From contig CAAGCR010000108.1 in assembly GCA_900768425.1 (NCBI GenBank), forward strand, positions 1-45,117: 45,117 nt of DNA, in the 5' to 3' direction. The notes under the pieces are model-generated. The model had not been told where the DNA came from. It did no database searches and was given only the letters and a program-made list of their open reading frames with translations. Both the position numbers and the translations under genes were made by a program. The DNA comes from Clostridia bacterium (lineage in GTDB: Bacteria > Bacillota > Clostridia > Christensenellales > UBA1242). Each line of letters starts with the position of its first letter. The stretch's first letter is position 1. This document shows, piece after piece, positions 25,628-33,844 of this stretch.

Positions 25628-26605
25628 ATGTTGAAGTATATAATTGTGTTTTTAATTACTTTTGCAGTGGCAATGATTTTTGCTCCGCTGGTTTTTTTAT
25701 TGGTTAAAAAAATTGGGGCAAAACAGACTATACTTCATTATGTAAAAGAACACGAAGGCAAGCAGGGTACACCTACTATGGGTGGAATAATGTTTATTTT
25801 ACCTGCAATAGTTATTCCGCTTGTGTTTTTTAGCAATGATTACACATATGCAATAATCTCTCTTGCGGTATTCTTTGCTTATGCAGTTTTGGGATTTTTA
25901 GATGATTTTATTAAAGTTCATTATAAACAAAATTTAGGGCTTAGGGCTTATCAAAAAATTATAGGGCAGTTGGGCATTGCTTTGGTGCTAGCAATTTTTG
26001 TATATAACTCTATTGGTGGTGAAATATTAATTCCGTTTACCGGCAAAACAATAGATTTAGGCTTTTGGATAATTCCTTTTGTTGTGTTCATATTTTTGGC
26101 AACTGTCAACAGTGTCAATTTGATTGATGGTTTAGATGGTTTATGCTCATCTTGTTCAATAAATTACGTGTTTTTCTTTTCTGTAATTTTACTTTTAAGC
26201 CTGCCACAGTTTAACCCCGCACTTAAAGGCGAAATTGAAAATATTGTTTTATGTAATTATTCTCTTTTGGGGGCTTTGTTTGCGTTTTTGTTTTTCAATA
26301 GTTTTCCGGCAAAAATCTTTATGGGGGATACAGGTTCGCTTGCTCTTGGTGGATACATTGCAAGTGTGAGCATACTAACTAAAAACGAACTTTTAATTCC
26401 ACTTTTAGGATTTGTCTTTGTTATCACAGCTCTCAGCGACATTATTCAAGTTTTACATTTTAAACGCACTAAAAAAAGAATATTTAAAATGGCACCATTG
26501 CATCATCATTTCCAAATGAGCGGTAATCACGAAAACAAAGTGACTTTTGGATATTTTATGGTTAGTTTTATTCTAAATTTAATTATTTGTGCATTTTATA
26601 TGTAA
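25628..26605 (+). CDS. mraY: Phospho-MurNAc-pentapeptide transferase
   Basis: A 325-residue, ten-helix membrane enzyme that links UDP-MurNAc-pentapeptide to undecaprenyl phosphate to make lipid I. Family motifs: GTPTMGGI, the Asp pair in LGFLDDFIK, VNLIDGLDGL, FMGDTGSLALG and the late APLHHHF. The start ATG follows AAAGGG. A 13-base gap with a ribosome site separates it from murD. It is the first gene after the repeat element. Confidence 0.94.
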   Translation: MLKYIIVFLITFAVAMIFAPLVFLLVKKIGAKQTILHYVKEHEGKQGTPTMGGIMFILPAIVIPLVFFSNDYTYAIISLAVFFAYAVLGFLDDFIKVHYKQNLGLRAYQKIIGQLGIALVLAIFVYNSIGGEILIPFTGKTIDLGFWIIPFVVFIFLATVNSVNLIDGLDGLCSSCSINYVFFFSVILLLSLPQFNPALKGEIENIVLCNYSLLGALFAFLFFNSFPAKIFMGDTGSLALGGYIASVSILTKNELLIPLLGFVFVITALSDIIQVLHFKRTKKRIFKMAPLHHHFQMSGNHENKVTFGYFMVSFILNLIICAFYM

Positions 26606-26618
26606 AAGGAATAATTAT

Positions 26619-27845
26619 ATGGATATTATAAATAAAAAATTCTTAATTTACGGCGCGGGCGTGAGTGGTATATCGGCATACAAATTTTTAAGTCAAAAGG
26701 GTGCTAATTGTTTTATGTATGCCGATAAAAAGCCCGACAATTTAGATATAAATAATTACATAGACAACTTTAACAAAGCCCTAGAATTAAAACCAGAATA
26801 TGTTGTTTTAAGTCCGGGTATAAATATTATCGGAAACAAAAACATAGTCAAATTAAAGAAAATCGGTGCATTAATTTTAAGCGAGTTAGAACTCGGATAT
26901 TTGTTTTGCAAAGGTAAGTTTATTGCCGTTACGGGAACAAATGGCAAAACAACTTGCGTGTCACTATTAAACCATATTTTAAGCACAAAGTATAAGACTT
27001 TTTTGTGTGGAAATATTGGTTTGCCGGTTACAAGCATTGCTGAGCAAACCGATGAAAATAGCATTGTCGTTTGCGAAGTTTCTAGTTTTATGCTAGAAAC
27101 AGTTTCGCCAAATTTTAAGCCAGATATTTCTGTAATTTTAAACATTACTCCTGACCATATTTCACGACATAAAACTTTTGATAATTATTATAATATTAAA
27201 TGTGAAATTACAAATTATCAAAATAATAATGATTATTTATTAATTCCGGAACAATTAAAAAATATACAAACAAATGCAAAAAAAATTATAATAAATTATA
27301 AAAAATATAAAAGTAATTTAATTGGTGATTTTAATAACTTAAATATTGCATTTTGTGACAAAATTTGTGAAATATTAAATATTAATAAAAAACAATTTAA
27401 GTTAGCATTAAAGACATTTGCTCCTGTGCCATTTAGACTTGAATATTTGGGTAAAAAGAGAGGAATAACTTACATAAATGATAGCAAATCAACTAATCCA
27501 GATTCTTGCATACAAGCATTAAAAGCAATGAAGAAACCGGTTGTAGTACTACTAGGCGGAAGTGATAAAGGTAATAATTTTAATGATATTTTTAAGTTAA
27601 AAAATAAAATAAAATTAGCAATTATTTACGGACAAACCGCCGATATATTAGAGAGTGATGCAAATTTTTGTGGGTTTAATAAAATAGAAAAATTTGATAC
27701 ATTAAAGCAAGCATTAACACATCTAAGCAGTTTTGTAAAACGCGGAGATATTGTGTTATTTTCACCCGCTTGTGCCAGTTATGATGAATTTAAAAACTAT
27801 GTTGAACGCGGTGAGTTCTTTAATAAATTTTTTGAAGAAAAGTAA
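26619..27845 (+). CDS. murD: UDP-MurNAc-L-alanine--D-glutamate ligase
   Basis: A 408-residue Mur ligase that adds D-glutamate. Motifs: the N-terminal LIYGAGVSGISAYKFL Rossmann loop, VTGTNGKTT, ITPDHISRH, INDSKSTNPDS and VLFSPACASYDEF, all typical of MurD. The start is ATG 26619 with AAAAGGA eight bases upstream. The frame continues upstream into mraY but that part is not family-like. The protein is shorter than the usual 440-450 residues because the central region is compact. Confidence 0.94.
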   Translation: MDIINKKFLIYGAGVSGISAYKFLSQKGANCFMYADKKPDNLDINNYIDNFNKALELKPEYVVLSPGINIIGNKNIVKLKKIGALILSELELGYLFCKGKFIAVTGTNGKTTCVSLLNHILSTKYKTFLCGNIGLPVTSIAEQTDENSIVVCEVSSFMLETVSPNFKPDISVILNITPDHISRHKTFDNYYNIKCEITNYQNNNDYLLIPEQLKNIQTNAKKIIINYKKYKSNLIGDFNNLNIAFCDKICEILNINKKQFKLALKTFAPVPFRLEYLGKKRGITYINDSKSTNPDSCIQALKAMKKPVVVLLGGSDKGNNFNDIFKLKNKIKLAIIYGQTADILESDANFCGFNKIEKFDTLKQALTHLSSFVKRGDIVLFSPACASYDEFKNYVERGEFFNKFFEEK

Positions 27846-27976
27846 GACTAATTTTCACAAAAGAAATATAAATTTATTGAGTAATTAAAGTAAAAAATAT
27901 ATGTTGGTGTAAAGATTTCAGGTGTGCTTTAATTTTTGATAATAAAATTATAAAATTAAAAAAGGAGATTAGTGTT

Positions 27977-29113
27977 TTGCAAAAAAAGAGTTTAAAAAAC
28001 TTGTTTATTGTTTCAAAAAACAAAAAACCGGATATGCTTAGCGTTACTGTAGTTTGTTTGACTCTTTTTTTGTGCCTTGTTGGTTGTGTTATGGTATATA
28101 GTGCAAGCAGTTATTCAGCACTAAAAAACTATCATAATCAGTATCATTTTTTAATTAAACAAATTGTCGGTGTTATTGTCGGATTTGGTGGGCTTGCGTT
28201 TTTTTACTTTTTTGATAGTGACATATTAAAAAAATTAAAATGGCTGTTTTGGAGTGTGGCTGTAATTGGCCTTGTGCTTGTGTTTGTTCCGGGAATTGGT
28301 GCAAGCAATTATGGGGCAACTCGTTGGATAAGAATCGCAGGCGTGTCTTTTCAGCCGAGTGAACTTGCTAAGTTTGCCTTAGTGCTTTTTTGTGCTAGTT
28401 ATTTAAGCGATAATTTTAAAAAAGTCAAAAGTTTTAAAAGTTTGCTTTTGCCTATGCTAGTAGGCGGTGCATTGTGTTTGCTTGTAATTTTAGAGCCAAA
28501 TATGAGCGTTACTATGTGTTTAGGTTTAACACTTATTGCAATGCTTATCATAGGTGGTATATCAAAAAAACATTTTATGACATTATCCGTTCCGGCAATG
28601 GCTCTTGTTCCTGTGCTTATTATCATCGAGCCATATAGAATGAAAAGATTAATGGCATTTATTGACCCTTGGGCAAATCCGAAAGGTGAGGGCTTTCAAG
28701 TAATACAGTCTTTATATGCACTCGGCAATGGTGGACTCTTTGGGGTTGGACTTTTTAATAGTCGTCAAAAATATCTATTTTTGCCTTTTAGTGAATCAGA
28801 TTTTATATTTTCCATTATAGGTGAAGAATTAGGACTCTTTGGTGCGATAGTAATAATTCTTGCATATGTTGCTTTGGTTGTATGCTTAATAAAAATAGCA
28901 CTAAACGCAAAAAGTCGTTTTGGTGCTTTATTAACCGCGGGTATAGGTTGCCTAATAGCCATACAACTAGCAATAAACATAGCCGTTGTAACTTGCTCAA
29001 TTCCACCAACAGGAATACCACTGCCATTTATCTCAGCCGGCAGTTCCGCCCTAGTAATATTTTTAAGTATGATAGGTGTTACCCTAAATGTTAGAAAAAA
29101 GAGTTTAATGTAG
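27977..29113 (+). CDS. ftsW: SEDS-family peptidoglycan polymerase FtsW
   Basis: A 378-residue membrane glycosyltransferase with about ten helices. Typical segments are VMVYSASSYSA in the first helix region, GATRWIRIAGVSFQPSELAKFA, LEPNMSVTM, ALGNGGLFGVGLFNSRQK and the C-terminal GIPLPFISAGSSAL. It polymerises lipid II at the division septum. The start is TTG 27977, eight bases after AAAGGAGA. Its position after murD favours FtsW over RodA or SpoVE. murG, often next, is not here. Confidence 0.93.
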   Translation: MQKKSLKNLFIVSKNKKPDMLSVTVVCLTLFLCLVGCVMVYSASSYSALKNYHNQYHFLIKQIVGVIVGFGGLAFFYFFDSDILKKLKWLFWSVAVIGLVLVFVPGIGASNYGATRWIRIAGVSFQPSELAKFALVLFCASYLSDNFKKVKSFKSLLLPMLVGGALCLLVILEPNMSVTMCLGLTLIAMLIIGGISKKHFMTLSVPAMALVPVLIIIEPYRMKRLMAFIDPWANPKGEGFQVIQSLYALGNGGLFGVGLFNSRQKYLFLPFSESDFIFSIIGEELGLFGAIVIILAYVALVVCLIKIALNAKSRFGALLTAGIGCLIAIQLAINIAVVTCSIPPTGIPLPFISAGSSALVIFLSMIGVTLNVRKKSLM

Positions 29114-29127
29114 TATTGGTGTTTTTG

Positions 29128-29157
29128 TTGATTTGAAAATGTTATTTGTAATATAAT
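29128..29157 (+). promoter_or_regulatory. Promoter before the DIP1984-family gene
   Basis: TTGATT (29128-29133), an 18-base spacer and TATAAT (29152-29157). The gene also has a ribosome site (AAGGAG). Confidence 0.55.
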
Positions 29158-29175
29158 TAGCACAAGGAGTAAAAT

Positions 29176-29628
29176 ATGAAATTATCTGAAGCATTAATTA
29201 TAAGAAGTGATTTACAAAAACGCGTTGAACAAATTAGAATGCGTCTTGTTGCAAATGCAAAAGTTCAAGAGGGGGATAAAACTGCAGAAGACCCAAATGA
29301 GATTTTGGCAGAACTTGACCAAACTATAACTGATTTAACAGACATTATAAAAAGAATAAATTTAACAAATAGTGTAGTAACCGATGGTAAAAATACTATA
29401 ACTGAGTTGTTGGCAAAAAGAGATTGCTTGTCTTTAAAAATAAAAATTGAGCAAGAATTTTTAACCACTGCCAGAAACAAAATTGATAGATATTCCAATA
29501 AAGAAATTAAAGTATTTAGTGCAATAGATGTCAAAACAGAACAAGCAAAACTTGATAAATTGTCGAAAGAATTAAGAGAGTTAGATGTTAAAATTCAAGC
29601 ATTAAACTGGGCATCTGATTTAATTTAA
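29176..29628 (+). CDS. DIP1984-family protein
   Basis: A 150-residue, mostly helical protein. The start (MKLSEALIIRSDLQKRVEQIRMRLVANAKVQEG, seen across residues 1-33) and the end (LRELDVKIQALNW) match the DIP1984 family, sometimes called septicolysin-like. The function of the family is not established. It has a possible promoter of its own and is the last host gene before the phage island. Confidence 0.75.
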   Translation: MKLSEALIIRSDLQKRVEQIRMRLVANAKVQEGDKTAEDPNEILAELDQTITDLTDIIKRINLTNSVVTDGKNTITELLAKRDCLSLKIKIEQEFLTTARNKIDRYSNKEIKVFSAIDVKTEQAKLDKLSKELRELDVKIQALNWASDLI

Positions 29629-30208
29629 TAAGTAAAATGAATTTTTTGATATTGTTTTAGACTTAAAAATATCTATTTTTTAAGTTGCAAACAAGCAAAA
29701 TGTTGAAAATTTATATATTTTTATTAAAAAGATTTTGTTTTTTACATATTAAAAGTGCATAGTGAGTAGCAATAATTGGGGTGTAACCCTTTACGTGGTT
29801 TTTGGGTAAAAAAATTCACAAAGAATTAGGGGTCCGCGGGAAAGGCTGACCGCAAAAATTAACATAAAATGCCAGCATATTAACATGTGCATTTTTATAT
29901 TTAACATTTACTACCAACATCAAATTATTGCGAGGGTTGAGGTTTAGGGGAAAATTTAAAATTGTGCCATAATAAATACTCTACTGAAAGATTTTATTGA
30001 CTTTTGAAAAATCTTTCAGTAGATGTAGTATTTATTTAGAGGGTTGGCTTATATAAGTTTGTTTTTAATTAAAACATATTAAATTGAAAGATTTTCTACT
30101 TATGTCCGAACTATAATTAGAAAAAATTTAAAAAACTCCGTCACAGGGTTATTGTGATGGGGTTTTTTGTTGGTATTATTTTGGTGTGATTTGCAAGGGG
30201 AGGACAAA
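29629..30208. other. Structured non-coding interval at the left edge of the phage island
   Basis: About 580 bases with no gene. A relatively GC-rich patch at 29775-29855 (with GGGT/ACCC and GGTC/GACC pairings) stands out against its surroundings. It is followed by AAAATGC/GCATTTT (29867-29896). At 29971-30036 is a long hairpin: AATAAATACT plus CTACTGAAAGATTTT pairs with AAAATCTTTCAGTAG plus AGTATTTATT, with only a 4-base bulge. A partial copy of its arm (tgaaagattttctac) lies near 30083. No promoter or attachment site can be named with confidence. Confidence 0.55.
30130..30168 (+). terminator. Terminator upstream of the phage genes
   Basis: AACTCCGTCACA pairs with TGTGATGGGGTT (two wobble pairs), followed by TTTTTT. 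Confidence 0.8.
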
Positions 30209-30217
30209 ATGGAATGA
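30209..30217 (+). CDS. Two-codon mini-ORF (Met-Glu) overlapping the next start
   Basis: ATG GAA TGA overlaps the ATG at 30214. The ribosome site AGGGGAGG (30196-30203) is ideally spaced for the mini-ORF (5 bases) and less so for the gene (10 bases). It may tune translation by re-initiation, or it may be chance. Confidence 0.3.
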   Translation: ME

Positions 30218-30561
30218 ACATTGCAGAAGAAATTGATGGCAAAATGATTAAAAAAGTATTAGATGCTTTAACCAAAAAGGCTACAGGTTATGAAACCAAA
30301 GAAGTTACAGAAGAGTATACAAATGATGGTGAAAAAGATGTTTTGACCAAAAAGAAAATCTGCAAATATTATGTCCCGGCAGACATATCAGCGGCTAAGT
30401 TACTTTTAGATGTCTGTGGCACGAGTCAACAAAAAAGTTATTACGGAATGAGTGATGAAGAATTGGACAATGAGGCCATTAGACTATTTAAAGAGTATCA
30501 AAGTTTGACTGACAAAAATATTTTTAATGAAGTAGAAGGAGAAGTAGGTGAAGATAGTTAA
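30214..30561 (+). CDS. Terminase small subunit-like protein, N-terminal HTH absent
   Basis: A 115-residue protein. Residues about 10-68 (LDALTKKATGYETKEVTEEY, then YYVPADISAAKLLLDV) resemble the central part of phBC6A51-type terminase small subunits, in which an Ala-rich helix, an ATGY segment, a charged beta hairpin and VPPD..AA..WL follow one another. In that family a DNA-binding helix-turn-helix precedes this region. Here only about ten residues do. It may be a truncated TerS or a repurposed protein. It opens the phage island, but no TerL gene follows. Confidence 0.5.
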   Translation: MNIAEEIDGKMIKKVLDALTKKATGYETKEVTEEYTNDGEKDVLTKKKICKYYVPADISAAKLLLDVCGTSQQKSYYGMSDEELDNEAIRLFKEYQSLTDKNIFNEVEGEVGEDS

Positions 30562-30757
30562 AATAGCGTACAAAACAAAATGCGATTTCCCCGGTTGTAA
30601 AAATTTGGCAGAAAAAATAATTTGTGATGAAAACGATTCTGCAAAAAAGTTACAACTATGTGATGTATGTTTAAACAACATATATAATTGCGTTGCGAAA
30701 ACGGTTATCCCTAAGGGAATTGAAGCACCTTTTAAAAATCAAAGAAAATTAAGATAA
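30548..30757 (+). CDS. Small four-cysteine (zinc-ribbon-like) protein
   Basis: A 69-residue basic protein starting at GTG 30548, seven bases after GGAG and overlapping the previous gene by 14 bases. Cysteines lie as CDFPGC (Cx4C) and, after a helix, CDVC (Cx2C), a likely zinc site. The ends are Lys/Arg-rich. Such small zinc proteins occur next to phage packaging and portal genes, but no specific function can be assigned. It sits where a large terminase gene would be expected. Confidence 0.6.
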   Translation: MKIVKIAYKTKCDFPGCKNLAEKIICDENDSAKKLQLCDVCLNNIYNCVAKTVIPKGIEAPFKNQRKLR

Positions 30758-30765
30758 GGAGATTT

Positions 30766-32640
30766 ATGAAAAAAAACGAAGAACAAGAACTTGTAAAAGA
30801 AGTGACCGATGATTTCAAAAAACGAAGTTATGAGCGTAAACCTTTTGATGCACAATGGCAATTAAATATGAACTTCTTGATGGGAAATCAATATTGTAGC
30901 ATAGGTTATAATAACGATGTTGAAGAATATGACAAACAATTTTTTTGGCAAGAAAGAGAAGTTTTTAACCATATAGCAAGCATAATAGAAACAAGACTTG
31001 CCAAGCTAAAAACAGTAAGACCAACAATGACAATAGTGCCGGCAAGCGGTGATGAAAGTGACATAAAAACAGCCAAATTAAGTAAAAAAATTGTCAATTC
31101 AATTTACAATAAAGAAGATATGTCAAAACTTATTTGTGAAGCTACTAAATGGAGTGAAATAACGGGTTCGGTTTTCTATAAAATTACATGGAACAATAAC
31201 AAAGGGCAAACATTTGCAGTAAACGACAAGGGTGAAAAGTTAAAAATGGGAGATGTGCAAATATCAATTTGTTCACCTTATGAAATCTATCCAGAAAGCA
31301 CTGCATCAACTAACTTGCAAGACTGCAAATCAATTATTCATGCAAAAGCATATCACATAGATGAAATAGAAAAACTATGGGGTAAAAAAGTTGCTGGTGG
31401 TGATGTAAATGTTTTCTCGCTAGATGCTAAAAATGATGGCATTGGTGGGCTTGGTTATAATGCTCGGGCTCCAAGAGTTGTAAATACCATAAAGAGCAAC
31501 TATGCGGTAGTAATTGAAAAATATGAAAAGCCAAATCTTAAATATCCGAACGGTAGACTAATTATTGTGGCAGGTGACCAGTTGCTATATGCGGGCGACC
31601 TACCATATGAAAACGGCAATGATGGCGAAAGAACTTTTCCGTTTGTTCGCCAAGTATGCTTAGAACAAAGCGGTTGTTTTTGGGGTGCAAGTGTTATTGA
31701 AAGAATAATACCTGTACAAAGAGCATACAATGCAGTAAAAAATAGGAAACACGAATATATCAACAGATTATCAATGGGGGTTTTGACCGTAGAAGATGGC
31801 TCGGTAGATATTGACAACTTAGAAGAAGAGGGCTTGTCACCAGGTAAAATTTTGGTGTATAGACAAGGTTCTTCTGCACCTAGTTATATGGCAAACACAA
31901 ATGTTCCGGCAGATTTTTCAATAGAAGAAGAACGTCTTTTAAATGAATTTAAAGTAATTAGTGGTGTGTCTGATATTATTAATTCAAATATTGCCAATAG
32001 CAATATTTCAGGTGTTGCTTTGCAACTTTTAATTGAACAAGATGAAGCAAGACTGTCAGTCACTAGTGACCAAATAAAAATGGCAATAAAAGATGTTGCA
32101 AAACACATTTTAAGACTATACAAACAGTTCGCAACAGTGCCACGTTTATTTAAAATTGTAGGCGATCATGGTGAATTAGAAGTCAACTATTTTAGTGCAT
32201 CTGATATCACCAGTGATGATATAACCTTTGAAACCGATACAGAACTAAACGAATCTTTGGCACAGCGTAGAACAATGGTTTTTGATTTGTTAAAAGCGGG
32301 ACTTTTGTACAACGAAGATGGAAAACTTACAAACAGAATGCGAATAAAAGCATTAGAACTTTTAGGTTTTGGTGTTTGGGAAAATTCACAAGATATTATG
32401 GAACTTCATCAAAAGAAAGCAGCGTGTGAAAATTCACATTTAATGAATGGTGATAAAATATCTGTCAGTGAAATTGATGACCATGATATTCACATAAATG
32501 AGCATATTGCTTTTATGTTAGGTGGAGATTACGAAAAGAATGCAACAAAAGAAATAGAAGCAAAATTTTTAGAACACATACGAGAACATAAAAAATACAA
32601 ACAAATAAATAATGAGATAGAAAATAGTCAAATACAATAA
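30766..32640 (+). CDS. Phage portal protein
   Basis: A 624-residue protein with the layout of P22-type portals. It has an acidic/basic helical start with FDAQWQLNMNFLMGNQY, then REVFNHIASIIETRLAKLKTVRP. Next come the wing region with ICSPYEIYPE and the helical segment QRAYNAVKNRKHEYINRLSM. Finally the stem and crown include DIINSNIANSNISGVALQLL. The portal is the 12-fold ring through which DNA enters the head. It starts after AAGGAG. A repeat element begins within a few bases of the stop codon. The length is within the family range and no internal break is seen. Confidence 0.85.
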   Translation: MKKNEEQELVKEVTDDFKKRSYERKPFDAQWQLNMNFLMGNQYCSIGYNNDVEEYDKQFFWQEREVFNHIASIIETRLAKLKTVRPTMTIVPASGDESDIKTAKLSKKIVNSIYNKEDMSKLICEATKWSEITGSVFYKITWNNNKGQTFAVNDKGEKLKMGDVQISICSPYEIYPESTASTNLQDCKSIIHAKAYHIDEIEKLWGKKVAGGDVNVFSLDAKNDGIGGLGYNARAPRVVNTIKSNYAVVIEKYEKPNLKYPNGRLIIVAGDQLLYAGDLPYENGNDGERTFPFVRQVCLEQSGCFWGASVIERIIPVQRAYNAVKNRKHEYINRLSMGVLTVEDGSVDIDNLEEEGLSPGKILVYRQGSSAPSYMANTNVPADFSIEEERLLNEFKVISGVSDIINSNIANSNISGVALQLLIEQDEARLSVTSDQIKMAIKDVAKHILRLYKQFATVPRLFKIVGDHGELEVNYFSASDITSDDITFETDTELNESLAQRRTMVFDLLKAGLLYNEDGKLTNRMRIKALELLGFGVWENSQDIMELHQKKAACENSHLMNGDKISVSEIDDHDIHINEHIAFMLGGDYEKNATKEIEAKFLEHIREHKKYKQINNEIENSQIQ

Positions 32641-33175
32641 CAAATGAAGAATGAGAACTGATGAATTAATGATAATATTCCAGTGAACAAAACACGATGT
32701 GGCTTGCAGTGAACGGTCAAAGACCGCAGTGAATGAACAACAAGTTGTTCGCTGTGAAGTGCAAGCCTTAGGCTTGCGGTGATTGTCAAGTTTATATATT
32801 TTTATTTTGAGTTATTACAAACTTTTGTTATCACCAATTAACTTTGAGTCATCACAAGCCTTTGCTCCGAACAAAAGTGGCTGGCATTTGCAAAGCAAAT
32901 GACTGTGTTGTTTCTCTGCCTATTGAAAAAATAATCAATACTTATAATTAAAGAATTAAGGATAATATCAAAAAAAATAATTAATAAATATTTATTAAAA
33001 ATTATTTAATAATTAATTTTTAATTAAATTAATGTTTTAATTATTTATATATAAAATCTAATAAGAAATTATCAAAAAAAGATAAAAATAATCCTTAATT
33101 CATCATTTATCATTAATTTTCAATCATCATTAACTTTAACTCATTATTTATTAATAAACAAAAATAGGAGATATT
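32641..33175. repeat. Compound repeat element between portal and scaffold (copy B)
   Basis: A 535-base gene-free interval. An ATGA-rich arm (32641-32675, with actgatgaattaatg) is followed by the GTGAA hairpin array B (32683-32782). A core shared with copy D (tttgagtcat-cacaagccttt) and the hairpin CATTTGC/GCAAATG (32885-32901) come next. A nearly pure AT stretch (32935-33090) is flanked by AATTAAGGAT (32954-32963) and its complement (33091-33100). An inverted ATGA-type arm (33097-33135) closes it. The scaffold gene follows. Confidence 0.65.
32683..32782. repeat. GTGAA-spaced hairpin array B
   Basis: GTGAA/GTGA occurs at 32683, 32709, 32729, 32754 and 32779. Hairpins between copies: CGGTC/GACCG (32714-32726), GAACAAC/GTTGTTC (32735-32750) and GCAAGCC/GGCTTGC (32761-32777). 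Compared with array A, ACAAT/ATTGT has become ACAAC/GTTGT, a paired change that keeps the stem. Confidence 0.75.
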
Positions 33176-33841
33176 ATGGAAGAAATAAAAAATTTAGGGG
33201 AACAACCTGAAAATCAAAACAAGGAAAATGTACAAAGTGAAATTGTTGAAGAAGTGAAAGAAGGTACGACTTGTCCTTGTGAGAATGAAGGCTCCCTAGG
33301 TAAATTTAAAGATACCACAAGTTTACTTTCTGCCTATAACAGTTTGCAGGCAGAGTTTACTAAAAAGTGTCAAAAATTAAGCGAGATTACAAAACAATTA
33401 AATGATAATCAGACCTTAAACAAAGAAGAGAGTATGCCGGTTTTTGCCGATGCTAATTGGCAAGAAAATGTTTCAAACTTCTTATCAAAAAATACCGAGG
33501 CACAAAAATATTCGGGAGAGATTGCAAACGAAATTCTTATGGATAAAAATTTGCAATCTTCTCCAAATGCCTTGGAACTTGCTTGGGCAAGAGTAATGCA
33601 AAAAAATTATGCCGAGCCTGAAAAATTATCTAATGATCAAAACTTCATCAATGAAAAAATTTTGAGCAGAGATGATGTAAAAAAACAAGTTTTAGAAGAA
33701 TATTTTAAAAATCTACAAAATGTAAAAACTCCACCAGTTATTACTTCTGATGGAAGTGTGGCAAGCATAGTAGAAAAAAAGCCTACTACAATGCATGAGG
33801 CAAAACTAGCGGTGGAGAAACTATTTAACTTAAAAGGATAA
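33176..33841 (+). CDS. Phage scaffolding-like protein
   Basis: A 221-residue acidic, helical protein placed between portal and capsid genes. The first 40 residues are Glu/Asn/Gln-rich and disordered, a coiled coil follows (about 50-85), and the C-terminus is helical and basic (MHEAKLAVEKLFNLKG). This layout is typical of scaffolding proteins, which guide capsid assembly and then leave. There is no protease motif. The call rests on position and composition, because scaffold sequences are poorly conserved. Confidence 0.65.
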   Translation: MEEIKNLGEQPENQNKENVQSEIVEEVKEGTTCPCENEGSLGKFKDTTSLLSAYNSLQAEFTKKCQKLSEITKQLNDNQTLNKEESMPVFADANWQENVSNFLSKNTEAQKYSGEIANEILMDKNLQSSPNALELAWARVMQKNYAEPEKLSNDQNFINEKILSRDDVKKQVLEEYFKNLQNVKTPPVITSDGSVASIVEKKPTTMHEAKLAVEKLFNLKG

Positions 33842-33844
33842 TAA

